NCBI RefSeq assembly: GCF_003385895.1
Contig: NZ_QRDQ01000007.1
Location: 868,001 to 932,000 of the forward strand
Direction: 5' to 3'
From: Flavobacterium cutihirudinis
GTDB lineage: Bacteria > Bacteroidota > Bacteroidia > Flavobacteriales > Flavobacteriaceae
Length of the DNA: 64,000 nt
Shown: piece by piece, positions 26,195 through 35,854 of the stretch
Position numbering within the stretch: position 1 is the stretch's first letter
Layout: the number at the start of each line of letters is the position of its first letter
Notes under the pieces: model-generated
Database searches by the model: none
Seen by the model: the letters and a program-made list of their open reading frames with translations, nothing else
Told to the model about the DNA's origin: nothing
Translations under genes and position numbers: made by a program

Positions 26195-26980
26195 TTATTT
26201 TTTAGCCAACCAGCTTTCAACGGCTCTTGAGAAATCGGCAACATCAATTGGGTGTCTGCTTGTAATAATGTTTGCATCTACGACAACTGGCTGATCAGAT
26301 ACGATTCCGCCTGCATTTTTAAGATCGATTTGAATGTTCCAGTATCCGGTAAGTTTTCTTCCCTTCAGAATATCGGCGGAAGCCAATACAACCGGCGCGT
26401 GACAAATAGCAGCAATCAATTTTCCGGATTTATTAAAGTCCTGAATAAATTTTATAACATCTTTATCGTAACGAAGATTATCTGGATTCCATGCACCGCC
26501 GGGAATAAATACGGCATCATAATCACTTGTTTTAATCTGATCTGCTGTTTTGTCAAATTTGATCCATCCAACTGGCTGTAAATATTGAATGGCCATAATA
26601 TGCGTTTTTGCCATTTCAGGAGTACTTAAACCATATCTTGCCGGAGCTGGATTGAATTTTGGAGCAACAATATCGACCTGAGCGCCAAGTTCTCTAAAGT
26701 ACCAAACTGGGCCGGTTAATTCTATTTCTTCAAAACCGTCGGCGGCAAGTACCGCGATTTTTTTACCTTTTAAAATCGTTTTGTCTTTTACAGGATTAAA
26801 AAAGAAGTCTCTTAAAGCTTCATTTCCCGGAGCGTTTAGCAATTGTGAAACGGGCATCACAGAAACATGCGAAGGAGTTGCCAATTGATTCATTACATCT
26901 AACTGATGATCTTTTACTTGTGCGTTTAATGCTGTTGTACCTATAACACCTGCTGCAATAATTTGTTTTAAATTTTTCAT
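26195..26980 (-). CDS. DJ-1/PfpI-family protein, exported
   Basis: A short signal peptide (MKNLKQIIAAGVIGTTALNA) precedes an extra segment of about 50 residues and then a DJ-1/PfpI domain. It has the acidic residues in ADGFEEIEL (E84/E85) and the nucleophile Cys in AAICHAPVVL (C193). Family members are proteases, glyoxalases or chaperones of the class I amidotransferase-like fold, and export of one is uncommon. The gene follows the ABM gene by 54 bases and probably shares its promoter, which carries the conserved operator. Confidence 0.85.
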   Translation of the reverse strand: MKNLKQIIAAGVIGTTALNAQVKDHQLDVMNQLATPSHVSVMPVSQLLNAPGNEALRDFFFNPVKDKTILKGKKIAVLAADGFEEIELTGPVWYFRELGAQVDIVAPKFNPAPARYGLSTPEMAKTHIMAIQYLQPVGWIKFDKTADQIKTSDYDAVFIPGGAWNPDNLRYDKDVIKFIQDFNKSGKLIAAICHAPVVLASADILKGRKLTGYWNIQIDLKNAGGIVSDQPVVVDANIITSRHPIDVADFSRAVESWLAKK

Positions 26981-27034
26981 GATTTCTAATTTTTAAAATA
27001 TTTATAATGGTTTTTATGAATGAAATTCTTTTGA

Positions 27035-27805
27035 TTATTCTCTAGTTAATGGTGCGAATTCAATTAGATTATGAATTCCGTTTTGAAAAGGCGGTTTTTT
27101 GATGCTTGTTTCCAGATATTCAATGACAGGTTTAATAGGAGGAAAGTCGAGATGATATTGAAAAGCATCTTGGCTTCTAAATTTTTCGTAGGTTACAAAC
27201 TGCGTTTCATCTCCTTCAATTTCAGAAAGTTGATACGTTACTACGCCAGGTTCGCTGCGAAATTGTGGCATTGCTGTATGATAAGTGTCTTTAAAATTCT
27301 GTTCTGTTCCTTTTTTAGCATCAACAAAAAGCATTATAACAAGTTGATTGTCTTCTTTTTTAGAAGTTTTTCGCCACTGCTCTTTCGTTAAAGGTTCAAG
27401 ATCTTTTAGATAATAAGTTTTAGGAGCAATTTTTAATTTTTGGGTTAAAGATTGTAAAGCTTTAGCTTCTGATTTTTTACTGAAATTTTCTAGTTGATTT
27501 TTTCCATTCCATCTTTCAATCAGCCATAGAATGTTGGTGTTATCTTGTTCATAAAATGCTTCAGCCATAATATTTTCTTTTGATGAAATTGAAGCTGTTA
27601 CATAATCTGTCAAAGCTTTACGGAGTTGTGCTTCATTTTGTTTATTTACTTCATATCTTGTTAGTTTAGAAGTTGTTTCAGTCAAAATTCCCGTTTTTAT
27701 TCTAATAGAATTTTGAGCTTTTGTCGTATTTGTAACAAGTGCAAAAGCGTAAACAGCAATGGCAAACGCTGTTTTAGAAACTGATTTATAAGCTGTTGTT
27801 TTCAT
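27035..27805 (-). CDS. Secreted protein with two ABM (antibiotic biosynthesis monooxygenase) domains
   Basis: A signal peptide (FAIAVYAFALVTNTTKAQ) is followed by two ferredoxin-like ABM units. The first spans about residues 45-130 (LRKALTDYVTASISSKENIM, then NTNILWLIERWNGKNQLENF). The second spans about 150-245 (VIMLFVDAKKGTEQNFKDTY, ETQFVTYEKFRSQDAFQYHL). ABM domains act as cofactor-free monooxygenases or heme- or quinone-binding folds. Two in one exported chain would form an intramolecular dimer. It is the first gene of the ABM-DJ-1 operon. Confidence 0.8.
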   Translation of the reverse strand: MKTTAYKSVSKTAFAIAVYAFALVTNTTKAQNSIRIKTGILTETTSKLTRYEVNKQNEAQLRKALTDYVTASISSKENIMAEAFYEQDNTNILWLIERWNGKNQLENFSKKSEAKALQSLTQKLKIAPKTYYLKDLEPLTKEQWRKTSKKEDNQLVIMLFVDAKKGTEQNFKDTYHTAMPQFRSEPGVVTYQLSEIEGDETQFVTYEKFRSQDAFQYHLDFPPIKPVIEYLETSIKKPPFQNGIHNLIEFAPLTRE

Positions 27806-27915
27806 AATTTTTTATTTTTTTATTATTTGAATTTGTGATCTATAATTAGCTTTATATCCAAGACAAAGTTCCTTCAACTCTGAAAAATAGAGGTTGCGTC
27901 AACTCACTTTAAAAG

Positions 27916-27931
27916 TGTGATTTGAATCACA
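27916..27931. promoter_or_regulatory. Perfect CRP-type palindrome TGTGA-N6-TCACA
   Basis: TGTGATTTGAATCACA matches the classical CRP site exactly in both half-sites. It lies 111 bases before the ABM gene and about 110 bases downstream of the predicted -7 box. It is next to the gene for a Crp-family protein whose recognition helix reads SRETLSR. Confidence 0.65.
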
Positions 27932-28040
27932 TTTTTAAAACAGTTTTTCGCACGTTAAGGTTTTAAAGACTTTGGGGTAAAAATCTGAATTGAGCGTTAT
28001 TCTTTTCAGAATGGCTAATAATTCAGTTGATTTTACGAGG

Positions 28041-28088
28041 CAAAAGTAGATTCACAATTCTTTTGGAATCATTGACTTGGGTTAAGAA
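28041..28088 (-). promoter_or_regulatory. Promoter with conserved 21-base operator (copy 2)
   Basis: On the minus strand, TTCTTAACC-C-AAGTCAATGAT (28088-28068) is followed after exactly 19 bases by TACTTTTG (28048-28041). It drives the ABM-DJ-1 operon and matches copy 1 at 20 of 21 operator positions with identical spacing. Confidence 0.75.
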
Positions 28089-28225
28089 AAGTTTTTTCTT
28101 ATTTTGAAGTAAAGGCTTATAGACAACAATGCATTGTACTTATAAGTAGGTATATTGTTAATTAATGTTTGTTTTTTATTGAAACAAAAAATTAAAACAA
28201 AAGCAGTAAGAGATTAATCTTCAAA

Positions 28226-28798
28226 TTAATAATTAGAGTAAAGTCGGCTTAAAGTTTCTCTACTGACTCCCAGATATTCGGCGATATATTTTTTAGGTAT
28301 TTTTTGCATAATGTTCGGATAAAGGCTGGCAAATTCTTCATACCTTTTTTTCGGATTGTTTGACAACAACGAAATAATCCTGCACTGTTGTGCGGAATAA
28401 CCTTTGGTAAGTTTCATTCTAAAAAAATGCTCCATTTTATGAAGTTCAGCTGCCAATTGTTCCCTTCCGGAAAGTGTAAGACATAAAACTTCTGCATCTT
28501 CCATACAAACGATGTTGATGCCAGATTCTTTTTCATTAAAAAAAGCATTGTAATCAGAGAGCCACCAGTTTTCCAGCGCAAACTGCACGATATGTTCTTT
28601 TCCTTCTTTATCAATATAAAAAGCGCGAAAAATACCTTTTATGATCCAATATTCCAACGAAACTTTGTCTCCGTCCTGAAGAAGATATTGATGTTTTTTC
28701 ACTTTTTTCTCAGTAAAAAAAGTTTTTATATAATCAAATTCTTCATCAGTAATCGATGTAACTTCTTCAATATGTTTTCGCAGTTCATTCATTAGCAA
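28226..28798 (-). CDS. Crp/Fnr-family transcriptional regulator (2)
   Basis: The 190-residue protein has a cNMP-binding-like barrel (HQYLLQDGDKVSLEYWIIKG, HIVQFALENWW) and a C-terminal helix-turn-helix. Its recognition helix GVSRETLSRLYS keeps the Arg, Glu and Arg that E. coli CRP uses to read TGTGA (here R180, E181, R185). A perfect TGTGA-N6-TCACA site lies 295 bases downstream, ahead of the ABM operon. Some effector-binding residues of CRP are not evident, so the ligand is open. ATG at 28792 (MNELRK) is an alternative start two codons in. Confidence 0.87.
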   Translation of the reverse strand: MLMNELRKHIEEVTSITDEEFDYIKTFFTEKKVKKHQYLLQDGDKVSLEYWIIKGIFRAFYIDKEGKEHIVQFALENWWLSDYNAFFNEKESGINIVCMEDAEVLCLTLSGREQLAAELHKMEHFFRMKLTKGYSAQQCRIISLLSNNPKKRYEEFASLYPNIMQKIPKKYIAEYLGVSRETLSRLYSNY

Positions 28799-29335
28799 TA
28801 AGTTAATTTCGATCTTTTATTAATAAAGTATACATTAAAATTAAAATAATTACTATTTCGTTTTTCAATTAGGAGTCTAAAATTGAGTTTTTTTATTTGA
28901 AATGAAATTTTTTTAAAATTTTGAGCTCAATTGTTTAATTTTCTGTATCGATTATCGCTTTTAAAACATTCGATGTAAAGCGATTTTTTTCCAGAACGCC
29001 TTAACCGTACCATTTTTATTACTGGGAAAACAAATGGAAAATTCTATGCTTTTTGTTTGTTTCGACTGAATTTGGTAATTATATGTGGTTGAAAGCAAAT
29101 TGAATGTCTCAATTTATGCAACAAATTAGTTCCTGTATGGAATGATCTTTGGATTTGAGGAGGAAAAGTAAAGGTTCATTTAGCCAAATAAGTAAATAAT
29201 AGAAAATAGTGTTAAAATTCTGTTATCTGCAAATTTGGAAAAGAAAAGTCAAGATTTGTGCTACTCAATTGTATTTCAACCCCACTAAATTTGCGAATAT
29301 AAAAGAACAATTCTCTAACAATTGAAATCTTCTCG
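28799..29335. other. Intergenic region between divergent genes
   Basis: These 537 AT-rich bases lie between the Crp/Fnr gene and a small secreted protein gene. I see no credible reading frame, RNA gene or strong palindrome. Confidence 0.4.
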
Positions 29336-29728
29336 ATGAAGTTAGCTTACATCTTATTCTTACAAATTTGTCTATTAACTATCCCAAGTAGTTATGGCAA
29401 CTGCATTGTGAAGAGATTGAATACTCACATAGGAACGGAATCAGTTCTTGAGTCGTTAACTACTAATAAAGCTGTAGTTAATAAAGCACTTTCAGATTCT
29501 GATGAGTTAAAATTTGTTTTATTGGAGAATACTTCAGAAACGGAGAAATGCAACAGTTCTTTGCCTGCTTCTCCGCTTAATTTTTATTTCAAAAGCTTAA
29601 AGGATGATTGTTTTGTTTATATCGAAAATATAAAATTGAACAGTCAGGGATTATCGGAACGTAACATAATTCCTTTTAGAAACATGTCACGAAATATCCT
29701 ATTTCACAGCTTGAAAATCCACATTTAA
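29336..29728 (+). CDS. Small secreted hypothetical protein, 130 aa
   Basis: It starts with a signal peptide (MKLAYILFLQICLLTIPSSYG) followed by about 110 residues with three cysteines (positions near 23, 72 and 92). No conserved motif is recognised, and codon use is AT-rich like its surroundings. It stands alone, 349 bases before the urease operon, and no terminator is visible after it. It could be an orphan gene restricted to close relatives. Confidence 0.5.
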   Translation: MKLAYILFLQICLLTIPSSYGNCIVKRLNTHIGTESVLESLTTNKAVVNKALSDSDELKFVLLENTSETEKCNSSLPASPLNFYFKSLKDDCFVYIENIKLNSQGLSERNIIPFRNMSRNILFHSLKIHI

Positions 29729-30077
29729 TTTTTTTTAATTTTTATTGTCTACTAAATTGAAATTTAGTGCGTTGTGCTCATGGTAAAATGTAGATTTTTT
29801 ATCATCAATAAGGAAGCACGCCAATATTTCAGCAGAAAATGTAAAACACTTAATTTCTATAAGTGATTATTACATATTTACATTTTGCTGTTAGATAAGA
29901 CAATAGCACATCCTCCTTAAAAAATACCACTAAACTTATTCAAATAGAATACTATTTGGAAAGGGCAACTCTTGCCAAAAATTTAATCCATTTTTATTAA
30001 TCTAAAGAAATCATTATTGATCTAAAAAAGAGATCAGTTATGCAGATTTCTATATACATAACCCAAAATATTTTACT
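29729..30077. other. Upstream region of the urease operon
   Basis: These 349 bases must contain the urease promoter. I could not identify a clear TTG-N19-TAnnTTTG pair, an NtrC-type site or a NikR-like palindrome in it. Confidence 0.4.
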
Positions 30078-30380
30078 ATGCATTTAACACCAAGAGAAGT
30101 TGAGAAGCTTATGCTGCATACAGCTGGCGAACTAGCTCAAAAGAGAAAAGCCCGTGGCTTAAAACTAAATTATCCTGAAACCATTGCTCTTATTAGCAGT
30201 GAATTAATGGAATGCGCGCGAGACGGTAAGACCGTAGCAGAATTAATGCAATATGGTGCAACGCTGCTTCGCAAAGAAGATGTAATGGATGGCGTTGCGG
30301 AAATGATTCATGATATACAAATTGAAGCAACATTTCCTGATGGAACCAAATTAGTAACTGTGCACAATCCAGTGCGATAA
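30078..30380 (+). CDS. ureA: Urease gamma subunit
   Basis: The 100-residue protein has the full gamma-subunit pattern ([20 protein letters not shown], then [18 protein letters not shown], ending with the LVTVHNPVR tail). It is one of three structural subunits of the cytoplasmic nickel urease that hydrolyses urea to ammonia and carbamate. It is the first gene of a long operon, followed by ureB after 16 bases. The length is normal for bacteria with separate gamma and beta subunits. Confidence 0.97.
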   Translation: MHLTPREVEKLMLHTAGELAQKRKARGLKLNYPETIALISSELMECARDGKTVAELMQYGATLLRKEDVMDGVAEMIHDIQIEATFPDGTKLVTVHNPVR

Positions 30381-30396
30381 ATTTAAAAAAGTAACA

Positions 30397-30768
30397 ATGA
30401 TTCCAGGAGAAATTATATTAAAAGAGAGTGCTATTATTTGTAATGATAGCCGTGAAACGTTAACTATAAAAGTTACCAATACCGGAGACCGACCAATTCA
30501 GGTAGGTTCACATTTTCACTTTTTTGAAGTGAATAGAATGATGTCTTTTGACAGAGAAAAGGCATTCGGAATGCGATTAAATATTATTGCCAGTACAGCA
30601 GTGAGATTTGAGCCAGGAGAGGAAAAAGAAGTTGAATTGACTCAATTTGGAGGAAACCAACGTCTTTTTGGACACAACAATTTAGTAGACGGAGACTTAT
30701 CTCCGCATAATAAAGCTCTTGCATTAGAACGCTTAGAAGAAGGAAAATTTAAAAATGTGAAATCATGA
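30397..30768 (+). CDS. ureB: Urease beta subunit
   Basis: The 123-residue protein matches the beta subunit: [10 protein letters not shown] at the start, the [20 protein letters not shown] strand pair and the [18 protein letters not shown] segment. It overlaps ureC by four bases (ATGA), indicating translational coupling. The separate ureA and ureB genes distinguish it from the fused subunit of Helicobacter. Confidence 0.97.
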   Translation: MIPGEIILKESAIICNDSRETLTIKVTNTGDRPIQVGSHFHFFEVNRMMSFDREKAFGMRLNIIASTAVRFEPGEEKEVELTQFGGNQRLFGHNNLVDGDLSPHNKALALERLEEGKFKNVKS

Positions 30769-32486
30769 GTTTAGAAGTAACTAGAAAAAATTATACAAGT
30801 ATTTTTGGTCCAACAGTAGGAGATCAGATACGTTTAGGAGACACAGACCTTATTATAGAAATTGAGAAAGATTTCTGTTCTTATGGAGATGAAGCAAAAT
30901 TCGGTGGAGGAAAAACCGTTAGAGACGGGATGTGCCAATCTTCAACTGCTTTGCGTGATGAAGGTGTTCTAGATTTTGTAATTACCGGTGCAACGATTAT
31001 TGACCACTGGGGAATTGTAAAAGGAGATATTGGTATTAAAAATGGGAAAATTGTTGGAGTTGGCAGAGCGGGAAATCCAGATACCATGGACAATATTACA
31101 CCTGGGATGATCATCGGAGCTTCAACAGAAGTTCATGGCGGACATGGATATATTGTTACAGCTGGAGGAATTGATACGCACATTCACTTTATTAGTCCTA
31201 CTCAAATAGAAACGGCTTTGTATAGTGGAGTTACTACGATGATAGGTGGTGGAACTGGCCCTGCTGATGGTACAAACGCTACAACAGTTACGCCAGGAAA
31301 ACATAACATTAAGAGAATGTTGCAGGCTGCAGAAGCATTTCCTGTAAATGTTGGTTTCTTCGGAAAAGGGAATGTGGCTACGGAAGCTCCAATTGAAGAA
31401 CAAATCGAAGCTGGAGCATTAGGAGTAAAAATCCACGAAGATTGGGGAGCAACTCCTGCGGTTATAGATGCTTCTCTAAAAGCAGCGGATAAATATGATG
31501 TTCAAGTAGCCATTCACACCGATACGCTTAACGAAGCAGGATTTCTTGAAGATACTATGAATGCTATTGCGGGACGTGTTATTCATACATTCCATACTGA
31601 AGGAGCGGGTGGTGGTCACGCGCCAGATATTATCAAAGCTGCAATGTATCCAAATGTATTGCCAGCATCTACCAATCCAACTAGACCTTATACAACAAAT
31701 ACTATAGATGAGCATTTGGATATGTTGATGGTTTGTCATCACCTGAGTCCAAAAATTCCGGAAGATGTGGCTTTTGCCGATTCACGTATTCGCCCTGAAA
31801 CGATTGCAGCAGAAGATGTGCTTCAGGATATGGGAGTGTTCAGTATTATGAGTTCAGACTCGCAAGCTATGGGGCGTGTAGGCGAAGTAATTACTCGTAC
31901 TTGGCAGACGGCAGATAAAATGAAGAAACAGAAAGGTCATTTGGCTGAAGACGCAGCAAACAAAAACGACAACTATCGTGCAAAAAGATATGTTTCTAAA
32001 TATACAATCAACCCTGCAATCGCACACGGAATTTCTAATTATGTTGGATCAATAGAAGCAGGTAAAATTGCTGACTTGGTAATTTGGAAACCATCTTTAT
32101 TTGGGGTTAAGCCAGAAATTATTGTAAAAGGAGGTTTTATTGCTGCAAGCAAAATGGGGGATGCTAATGCTTCTATTCCGACACCGCAGCCTATTATTAT
32201 GCGTAATATGTTTGGAACTTACGGAAAAGCATTAACTAAAACGGTGTTCACCTTTGTCTCTCAAGCTGGTATCGATAATAATATTGCTGAAGAATATGGT
32301 TTGGAAAAGCAATTATTAGCGGTTTCAAATTGCAGAAATATTGGAAAAGCTGATATGATTCATAACAACGCAACTCCGGAAATTATGGTAAATGCTGAAA
32401 ACTATACTGTGACAATCGATGGAGAGAAAATCACTTGCGAACCAGTCGATAAACTTCCATTAGCACAATTATACTATCTGTTTTAA
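30765..32486 (+). CDS. ureC: Urease alpha subunit (catalytic)
   Basis: This 573-residue catalytic subunit keeps every active-site residue. Nickel ligands H139 and H141 (GGIDTHIHF), the carbamylated K222 (GVKIHEDWG), H251, H277 and D365 are all present, as are the mobile-flap C324 and H325 (MVCHHLSPK). All are offset by five from Klebsiella numbering. It holds the di-nickel centre and should be active once UreD, E, F and G load nickel. It is followed by an 83-base gap and a membrane-barrel gene instead of directly by ureE. Confidence 0.98.
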   Translation: MSLEVTRKNYTSIFGPTVGDQIRLGDTDLIIEIEKDFCSYGDEAKFGGGKTVRDGMCQSSTALRDEGVLDFVITGATIIDHWGIVKGDIGIKNGKIVGVGRAGNPDTMDNITPGMIIGASTEVHGGHGYIVTAGGIDTHIHFISPTQIETALYSGVTTMIGGGTGPADGTNATTVTPGKHNIKRMLQAAEAFPVNVGFFGKGNVATEAPIEEQIEAGALGVKIHEDWGATPAVIDASLKAADKYDVQVAIHTDTLNEAGFLEDTMNAIAGRVIHTFHTEGAGGGHAPDIIKAAMYPNVLPASTNPTRPYTTNTIDEHLDMLMVCHHLSPKIPEDVAFADSRIRPETIAAEDVLQDMGVFSIMSSDSQAMGRVGEVITRTWQTADKMKKQKGHLAEDAANKNDNYRAKRYVSKYTINPAIAHGISNYVGSIEAGKIADLVIWKPSLFGVKPEIIVKGGFIAASKMGDANASIPTPQPIIMRNMFGTYGKALTKTVFTFVSQAGIDNNIAEEYGLEKQLLAVSNCRNIGKADMIHNNATPEIMVNAENYTVTIDGEKITCEPVDKLPLAQLYYLF

Positions 32487-32569
32487 TTAATAACTGTTAT
32501 TCTACTTCTTACTGCGACAATCTATTTTGTTGCAGTAAGATTAGAATAAAAACACCAAAAAAGAATTTT

Positions 32570-33157
32570 ATGAATAATTGGAAAATTAATTTGGGTTTAA
32601 TTCTTCTTCTAACATGTGCCAGTTTAACAACGGTTCATGCGCAGAAAGGATCTTTAATGCTTTACGGTTCTTTAACTTATAAAGACAATAATAATACTGG
32701 GAGCAGTTTTGGTGCAAACCCAATTGGAGTAGGATATTTTTTTAATGATCATGTCGTTGCAGGGATGAACTATGCTTTCGATAGAGAGAAAAACGGATTA
32801 GGAGATCTTACTGATTCCAAACACGAAATTGGTCCTTTTTACAGCGATTCCTGGAATATTGGAGATCACTTTGCCATCATCGCACAGGCTGATGCACATT
32901 ACGTATGGGGAAATACCCTTATGAATACTGCAGGATCTTATAGCTACAATGGCTATCTGGGAAGAATCTATCCAATTGTTGCCGTATTTCTTGGTCATGG
33001 ATGGGCGCTTAAAGCCAAGTTCTGTGAATTATCATATGAAAATACTACAGGAAACGATGCAAATAAAACGAGCAATCGAACATTTGTTGCTGGAATAAAT
33101 GGTTCAACATTCGGATTAGGAGTTTCAAAAAACATTTCCCTTAAAAAATCGAAATAA
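32570..33157 (+). CDS. Outer-membrane beta-barrel protein inside the urease operon
   Basis: A signal peptide (LILLLTCASLTTVHAQ) precedes about 170 residues of alternating strands with aromatic girdles (GSLMLYGSLTYKD, NPIGVGYFFNDHVVAGMNY, TFGLGVSKNISL). This fits an eight-stranded OmpW/OprF-like barrel. Its stop codon overlaps the ureE start (TAATG), so it is translationally coupled to the urease accessory genes. A porin or nickel/urea entry role fits the position but is inference. Confidence 0.75.
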   Translation: MNNWKINLGLILLLTCASLTTVHAQKGSLMLYGSLTYKDNNNTGSSFGANPIGVGYFFNDHVVAGMNYAFDREKNGLGDLTDSKHEIGPFYSDSWNIGDHFAIIAQADAHYVWGNTLMNTAGSYSYNGYLGRIYPIVAVFLGHGWALKAKFCELSYENTTGNDANKTSNRTFVAGINGSTFGLGVSKNISLKKSK

Positions 33158-33660
33158 TGATTATACAACAGATAATAGGTAATACAAAAACACATTTAAC
33201 TGAAGGTCTTGAGATAGATCTTCTGGAAATTGAGTGGTTTGAAACGACTAAGAGAATTCAGCGCAAGCGAACAAATTCAGGGACAGAAATTGCGATTAAG
33301 TTTATTCAGGAAGGACAGCGATTGAATCAAGATGATATTCTTTATCAGGATGATAAAAAAGCGATCGTTGTGAACATCAAACCTTGTGAAGCGATCGTAA
33401 TGACACCTTCGTCTTTATTAGAAATGGGAACCATTTGTTATGAAATTGGAAACAAACATCTTCCATTATTCATTCAGAATGATCAGATCATGATGCCTTT
33501 TGAAATGCCAATGTTTCGATGGCTTGAAGCCAGTGGTTATAAACCAGAAAAACAAGAGATAAAGCTTTTGCATTTGCTGAAATCAAATGTAGCGCCTCAC
33601 GGTCACGGAAATTCATCTCTTTTTACAAAAATCCTAAATATGGCTTCTTCAAATGACTAA
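33157..33660 (+). CDS. ureE: Urease accessory protein UreE (nickel chaperone)
   Basis: The 167-residue protein has the UreE N-terminal peptide-binding-like domain and the metal-binding domain with the conserved interface His in EIGNKHLPLFIQ (H101). The C-terminus has only a short His motif (APHGHGNSS) in place of the long poly-His tail of Klebsiella, as in many non-enteric UreE proteins. It delivers nickel to UreG. It overlaps ureF by eight bases. Confidence 0.92.
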   Translation: MIIQQIIGNTKTHLTEGLEIDLLEIEWFETTKRIQRKRTNSGTEIAIKFIQEGQRLNQDDILYQDDKKAIVVNIKPCEAIVMTPSSLLEMGTICYEIGNKHLPLFIQNDQIMMPFEMPMFRWLEASGYKPEKQEIKLLHLLKSNVAPHGHGNSSLFTKILNMASSND

Positions 33661-34351
33661 TATAGAAAATACTTATTTAGGAAGTCTTCTCCATCTGGCA
33701 GATCCTACTTTACCAATTGGAGGGTACACACACTCGAATGGATTGGAGACTTACGTTCAGGATGAAGCAGTAAATTCAGTGACTTCAGCAAAAGAATTTG
33801 TAATAAATATGTTAATGTATAACATTAAGTATAATGATGCATCTTTCTTAAAACTTGCTTATATAGCTGCAGCAAATAATGATTTAGAAGCGATTATTAA
33901 ACTAGATCAGGAATGCAGCGCTTTAAAGAGTCCGCGTGAAATACGAGAGGCAAGTCAGAAACTAGGAATTCGATTAATCAAGATTTTTCGAAGACAGAAA
34001 GCTTTTGATCTTATTAGCGATTATGAACTTGCGATTACTAATAAAGAAGCATCTGCGCATTATTGCATCGCTTTTGGATTGTACGCACAGTTACTAGAAA
34101 TTCCACTAGACGAAGCTTTATTCGCATTCTATTACAATGCCGCGATCGGAATGATTACTAATTCGGTTAAGCTAGTGCCTTTAGGGCAATTAGACGGGCA
34201 AGATGTTTTATTCGAATTACAACCGCTGATTAAAAAATTAGCAAAAGAAACCTTAACAATAGACAGAGAACTTGTTGGTCTTTGCAGCATCGCTTTTGAT
34301 ATTCGATGCATGCAGCACGAGAGACTTTATTCAAGATTGTACATGTCGTAG
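33653..34351 (+). CDS. ureF: Urease accessory protein UreF
   Basis: The 232-residue all-helical protein carries the UreF N-terminal motif LADPTLPIGGYTHSNGLETYV and the conserved late segment SVKLVPLGQLDGQ. UreF acts with UreD and UreG in the apo-urease activation complex and controls GTP hydrolysis by UreG. A 55-base purine-rich gap with a 14-base tandem repeat (AGAAAAGAAGAAAG) separates it from ureG. Confidence 0.95.
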   Translation: MTNIENTYLGSLLHLADPTLPIGGYTHSNGLETYVQDEAVNSVTSAKEFVINMLMYNIKYNDASFLKLAYIAAANNDLEAIIKLDQECSALKSPREIREASQKLGIRLIKIFRRQKAFDLISDYELAITNKEASAHYCIAFGLYAQLLEIPLDEALFAFYYNAAIGMITNSVKLVPLGQLDGQDVLFELQPLIKKLAKETLTIDRELVGLCSIAFDIRCMQHERLYSRLYMS

Positions 34352-34406
34352 GAATAGAGAAAAGAAGAAAGAGAAAAGAAGAAAGAAAGAATAAAAAAAC
34401 AAAGAA

Positions 34407-35045
34407 ATGGAAACTAGAAAATATGTAAAAGTAGGAGTGGCAGGACCTGTAGGATCAGGAAAAACTGCATTGTTAGAACGTTTAAGCCGAAAAATGCTAA
34501 ACGATTATAATTTAGGCGTAATCACAAATGATATCTATACGAAAGAAGATGCCGAATTTATGGTAAAAAATAGTCTTTTGCCAAAAGAGAAAATCATTGG
34601 AGTAGAAACGGGAGGTTGTCCTCACACGGCAATTCGCGAAGATGCGAGCATGAATTTGGAAGCAGTTGATGAATTGGTTTCACGCTTTCCAGATATCGAA
34701 TTAATTCTAATTGAAAGTGGTGGAGATAACCTTTCAGCAACTTTTTCACCAGACTTAGCCGATGTGACAATTTTCGTAATTGACGTTGCCGAAGGAGAAA
34801 AAATCCCTCGTAAAGGCGGACCTGGTATTACAAGATCAGATTTGCTTTTGATTAATAAAATTGACTTAGCGCCATATGTTGGAGCAAGTTTAGAAGTGAT
34901 GGAAAATGATGCAAGAAGAATGAGAAAAGGTGCTCCATTTGTGTTTTCAAACCTGAGATCTACTGAAGGAATTGATGAAGTTATTGGCTGGATCAAGAAA
35001 TATGCATTGTTGGAAGATATCGAAGAACCAAATTTAATTCGCTAA
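34407..35045 (+). CDS. ureG: Urease accessory GTPase UreG
   Basis: The 212-residue SIMIBI GTPase has a P-loop GPVGSGKT (residues 13-20), the metal-binding CPH motif (71-73, in [12 protein letters not shown]), the ESGGDNL switch, and [11 protein letters not shown] as the guanine-specificity NKxD motif. It couples GTP hydrolysis to nickel insertion. It is four bases from ureD, implying tight coupling. Confidence 0.97.
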   Translation: METRKYVKVGVAGPVGSGKTALLERLSRKMLNDYNLGVITNDIYTKEDAEFMVKNSLLPKEKIIGVETGGCPHTAIREDASMNLEAVDELVSRFPDIELILIESGGDNLSATFSPDLADVTIFVIDVAEGEKIPRKGGPGITRSDLLLINKIDLAPYVGASLEVMENDARRMRKGAPFVFSNLRSTEGIDEVIGWIKKYALLEDIEEPNLIR

Positions 35046-35049
35046 TCAA

Positions 35050-35847
35050 ATGGTAAGTACCCTAAAAATAGAAATAGAAGAAAGAGAAGGGGAATCATTT
35101 TTAAGAGATGCATACGTAACACAGCCATTCAGGATTATGCCTGTGGGACAATACAAATCTGATGGCGCTTCGTATTTGATGATTATGAGTTCATCGCCGG
35201 GAATCTTAAGCGGTGATACTTATGACATACAGGTAAATGTAAAAGAAAATGCTCGTTTGCAATTGCAGTCACAATCCTATCAGCGATTGTTTAATATGGA
35301 AGGCAGTGCTTCGCAAATCATGGATGTAAAAATGGAGAAAGGAACTTCTTTTTCATATGTTCCTCATCCCGTAGTACCTCATGAAGATTCAACTTTTAAA
35401 AGTCATAATAAGATTAACATCGAGGATGATTGTGATTTGACAATAAGCGAAATTATTACTTGTGGACGTAAACATCATGGAGAAACTTTCAAATATGCTC
35501 ATTTTCAAAATCTTCTAGAGGTTTATCATCACGATAGACTTATTCTAAAGGACAACGTTTTGTTAAGACCAGATATTATGCCTTTATCAGCTATGGGTTT
35601 GTTGGAAGGCTTTACGCATCAAGGAACTTTAGTATACATTAATACAAAAGGGGATGATTTGGAAGAAAATATTGAATTCTTTTTTAAAGAATTGGAAGAA
35701 TTGGAAAATGTAACATTTGGAATCAGTAAGCTAGAAGCAAATGGTTTTGTGATTAGAATTCTGGGAAATGGAGGAGAGCAAATGTTTGATTTTTTCAGAA
35801 AAGTGCAGGATGTGCTTTGGGAAGAAAAAATAGCAATACAAATTTAG
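35050..35847 (+). CDS. ureD: Urease accessory protein UreD
   Basis: This 265-residue beta-rich scaffold protein shows the UreD pattern: RIMPVGQYKSDGASYLMIMS, SPGILSGDTYDIQVNV, QSQSYQRLFNMEG, a VPHPVVPHEDS segment and ITCGRKHHGETF. It binds apo-urease and provides the nickel channel in the UreD-F-G complex. It is followed seven bases later by the nickel-permease gene. Confidence 0.93.
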   Translation: MVSTLKIEIEEREGESFLRDAYVTQPFRIMPVGQYKSDGASYLMIMSSSPGILSGDTYDIQVNVKENARLQLQSQSYQRLFNMEGSASQIMDVKMEKGTSFSYVPHPVVPHEDSTFKSHNKINIEDDCDLTISEIITCGRKHHGETFKYAHFQNLLEVYHHDRLILKDNVLLRPDIMPLSAMGLLEGFTHQGTLVYINTKGDDLEENIEFFFKELEELENVTFGISKLEANGFVIRILGNGGEQMFDFFRKVQDVLWEEKIAIQI

Positions 35848-35854
35848 ACAACTT

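Larger units (their letters stand above)
27806..28225. other. Regulatory intergenic region upstream of the ABM operon
   Basis: These 420 bases contain a perfect CRP-type palindrome (27916-27931) and the conserved promoter element (28041-28088), each listed separately. If the -7 box at 28041-28048 is correct, the transcript would have a leader of about 230 bases. I see no open reading frame in it. Confidence 0.55.
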
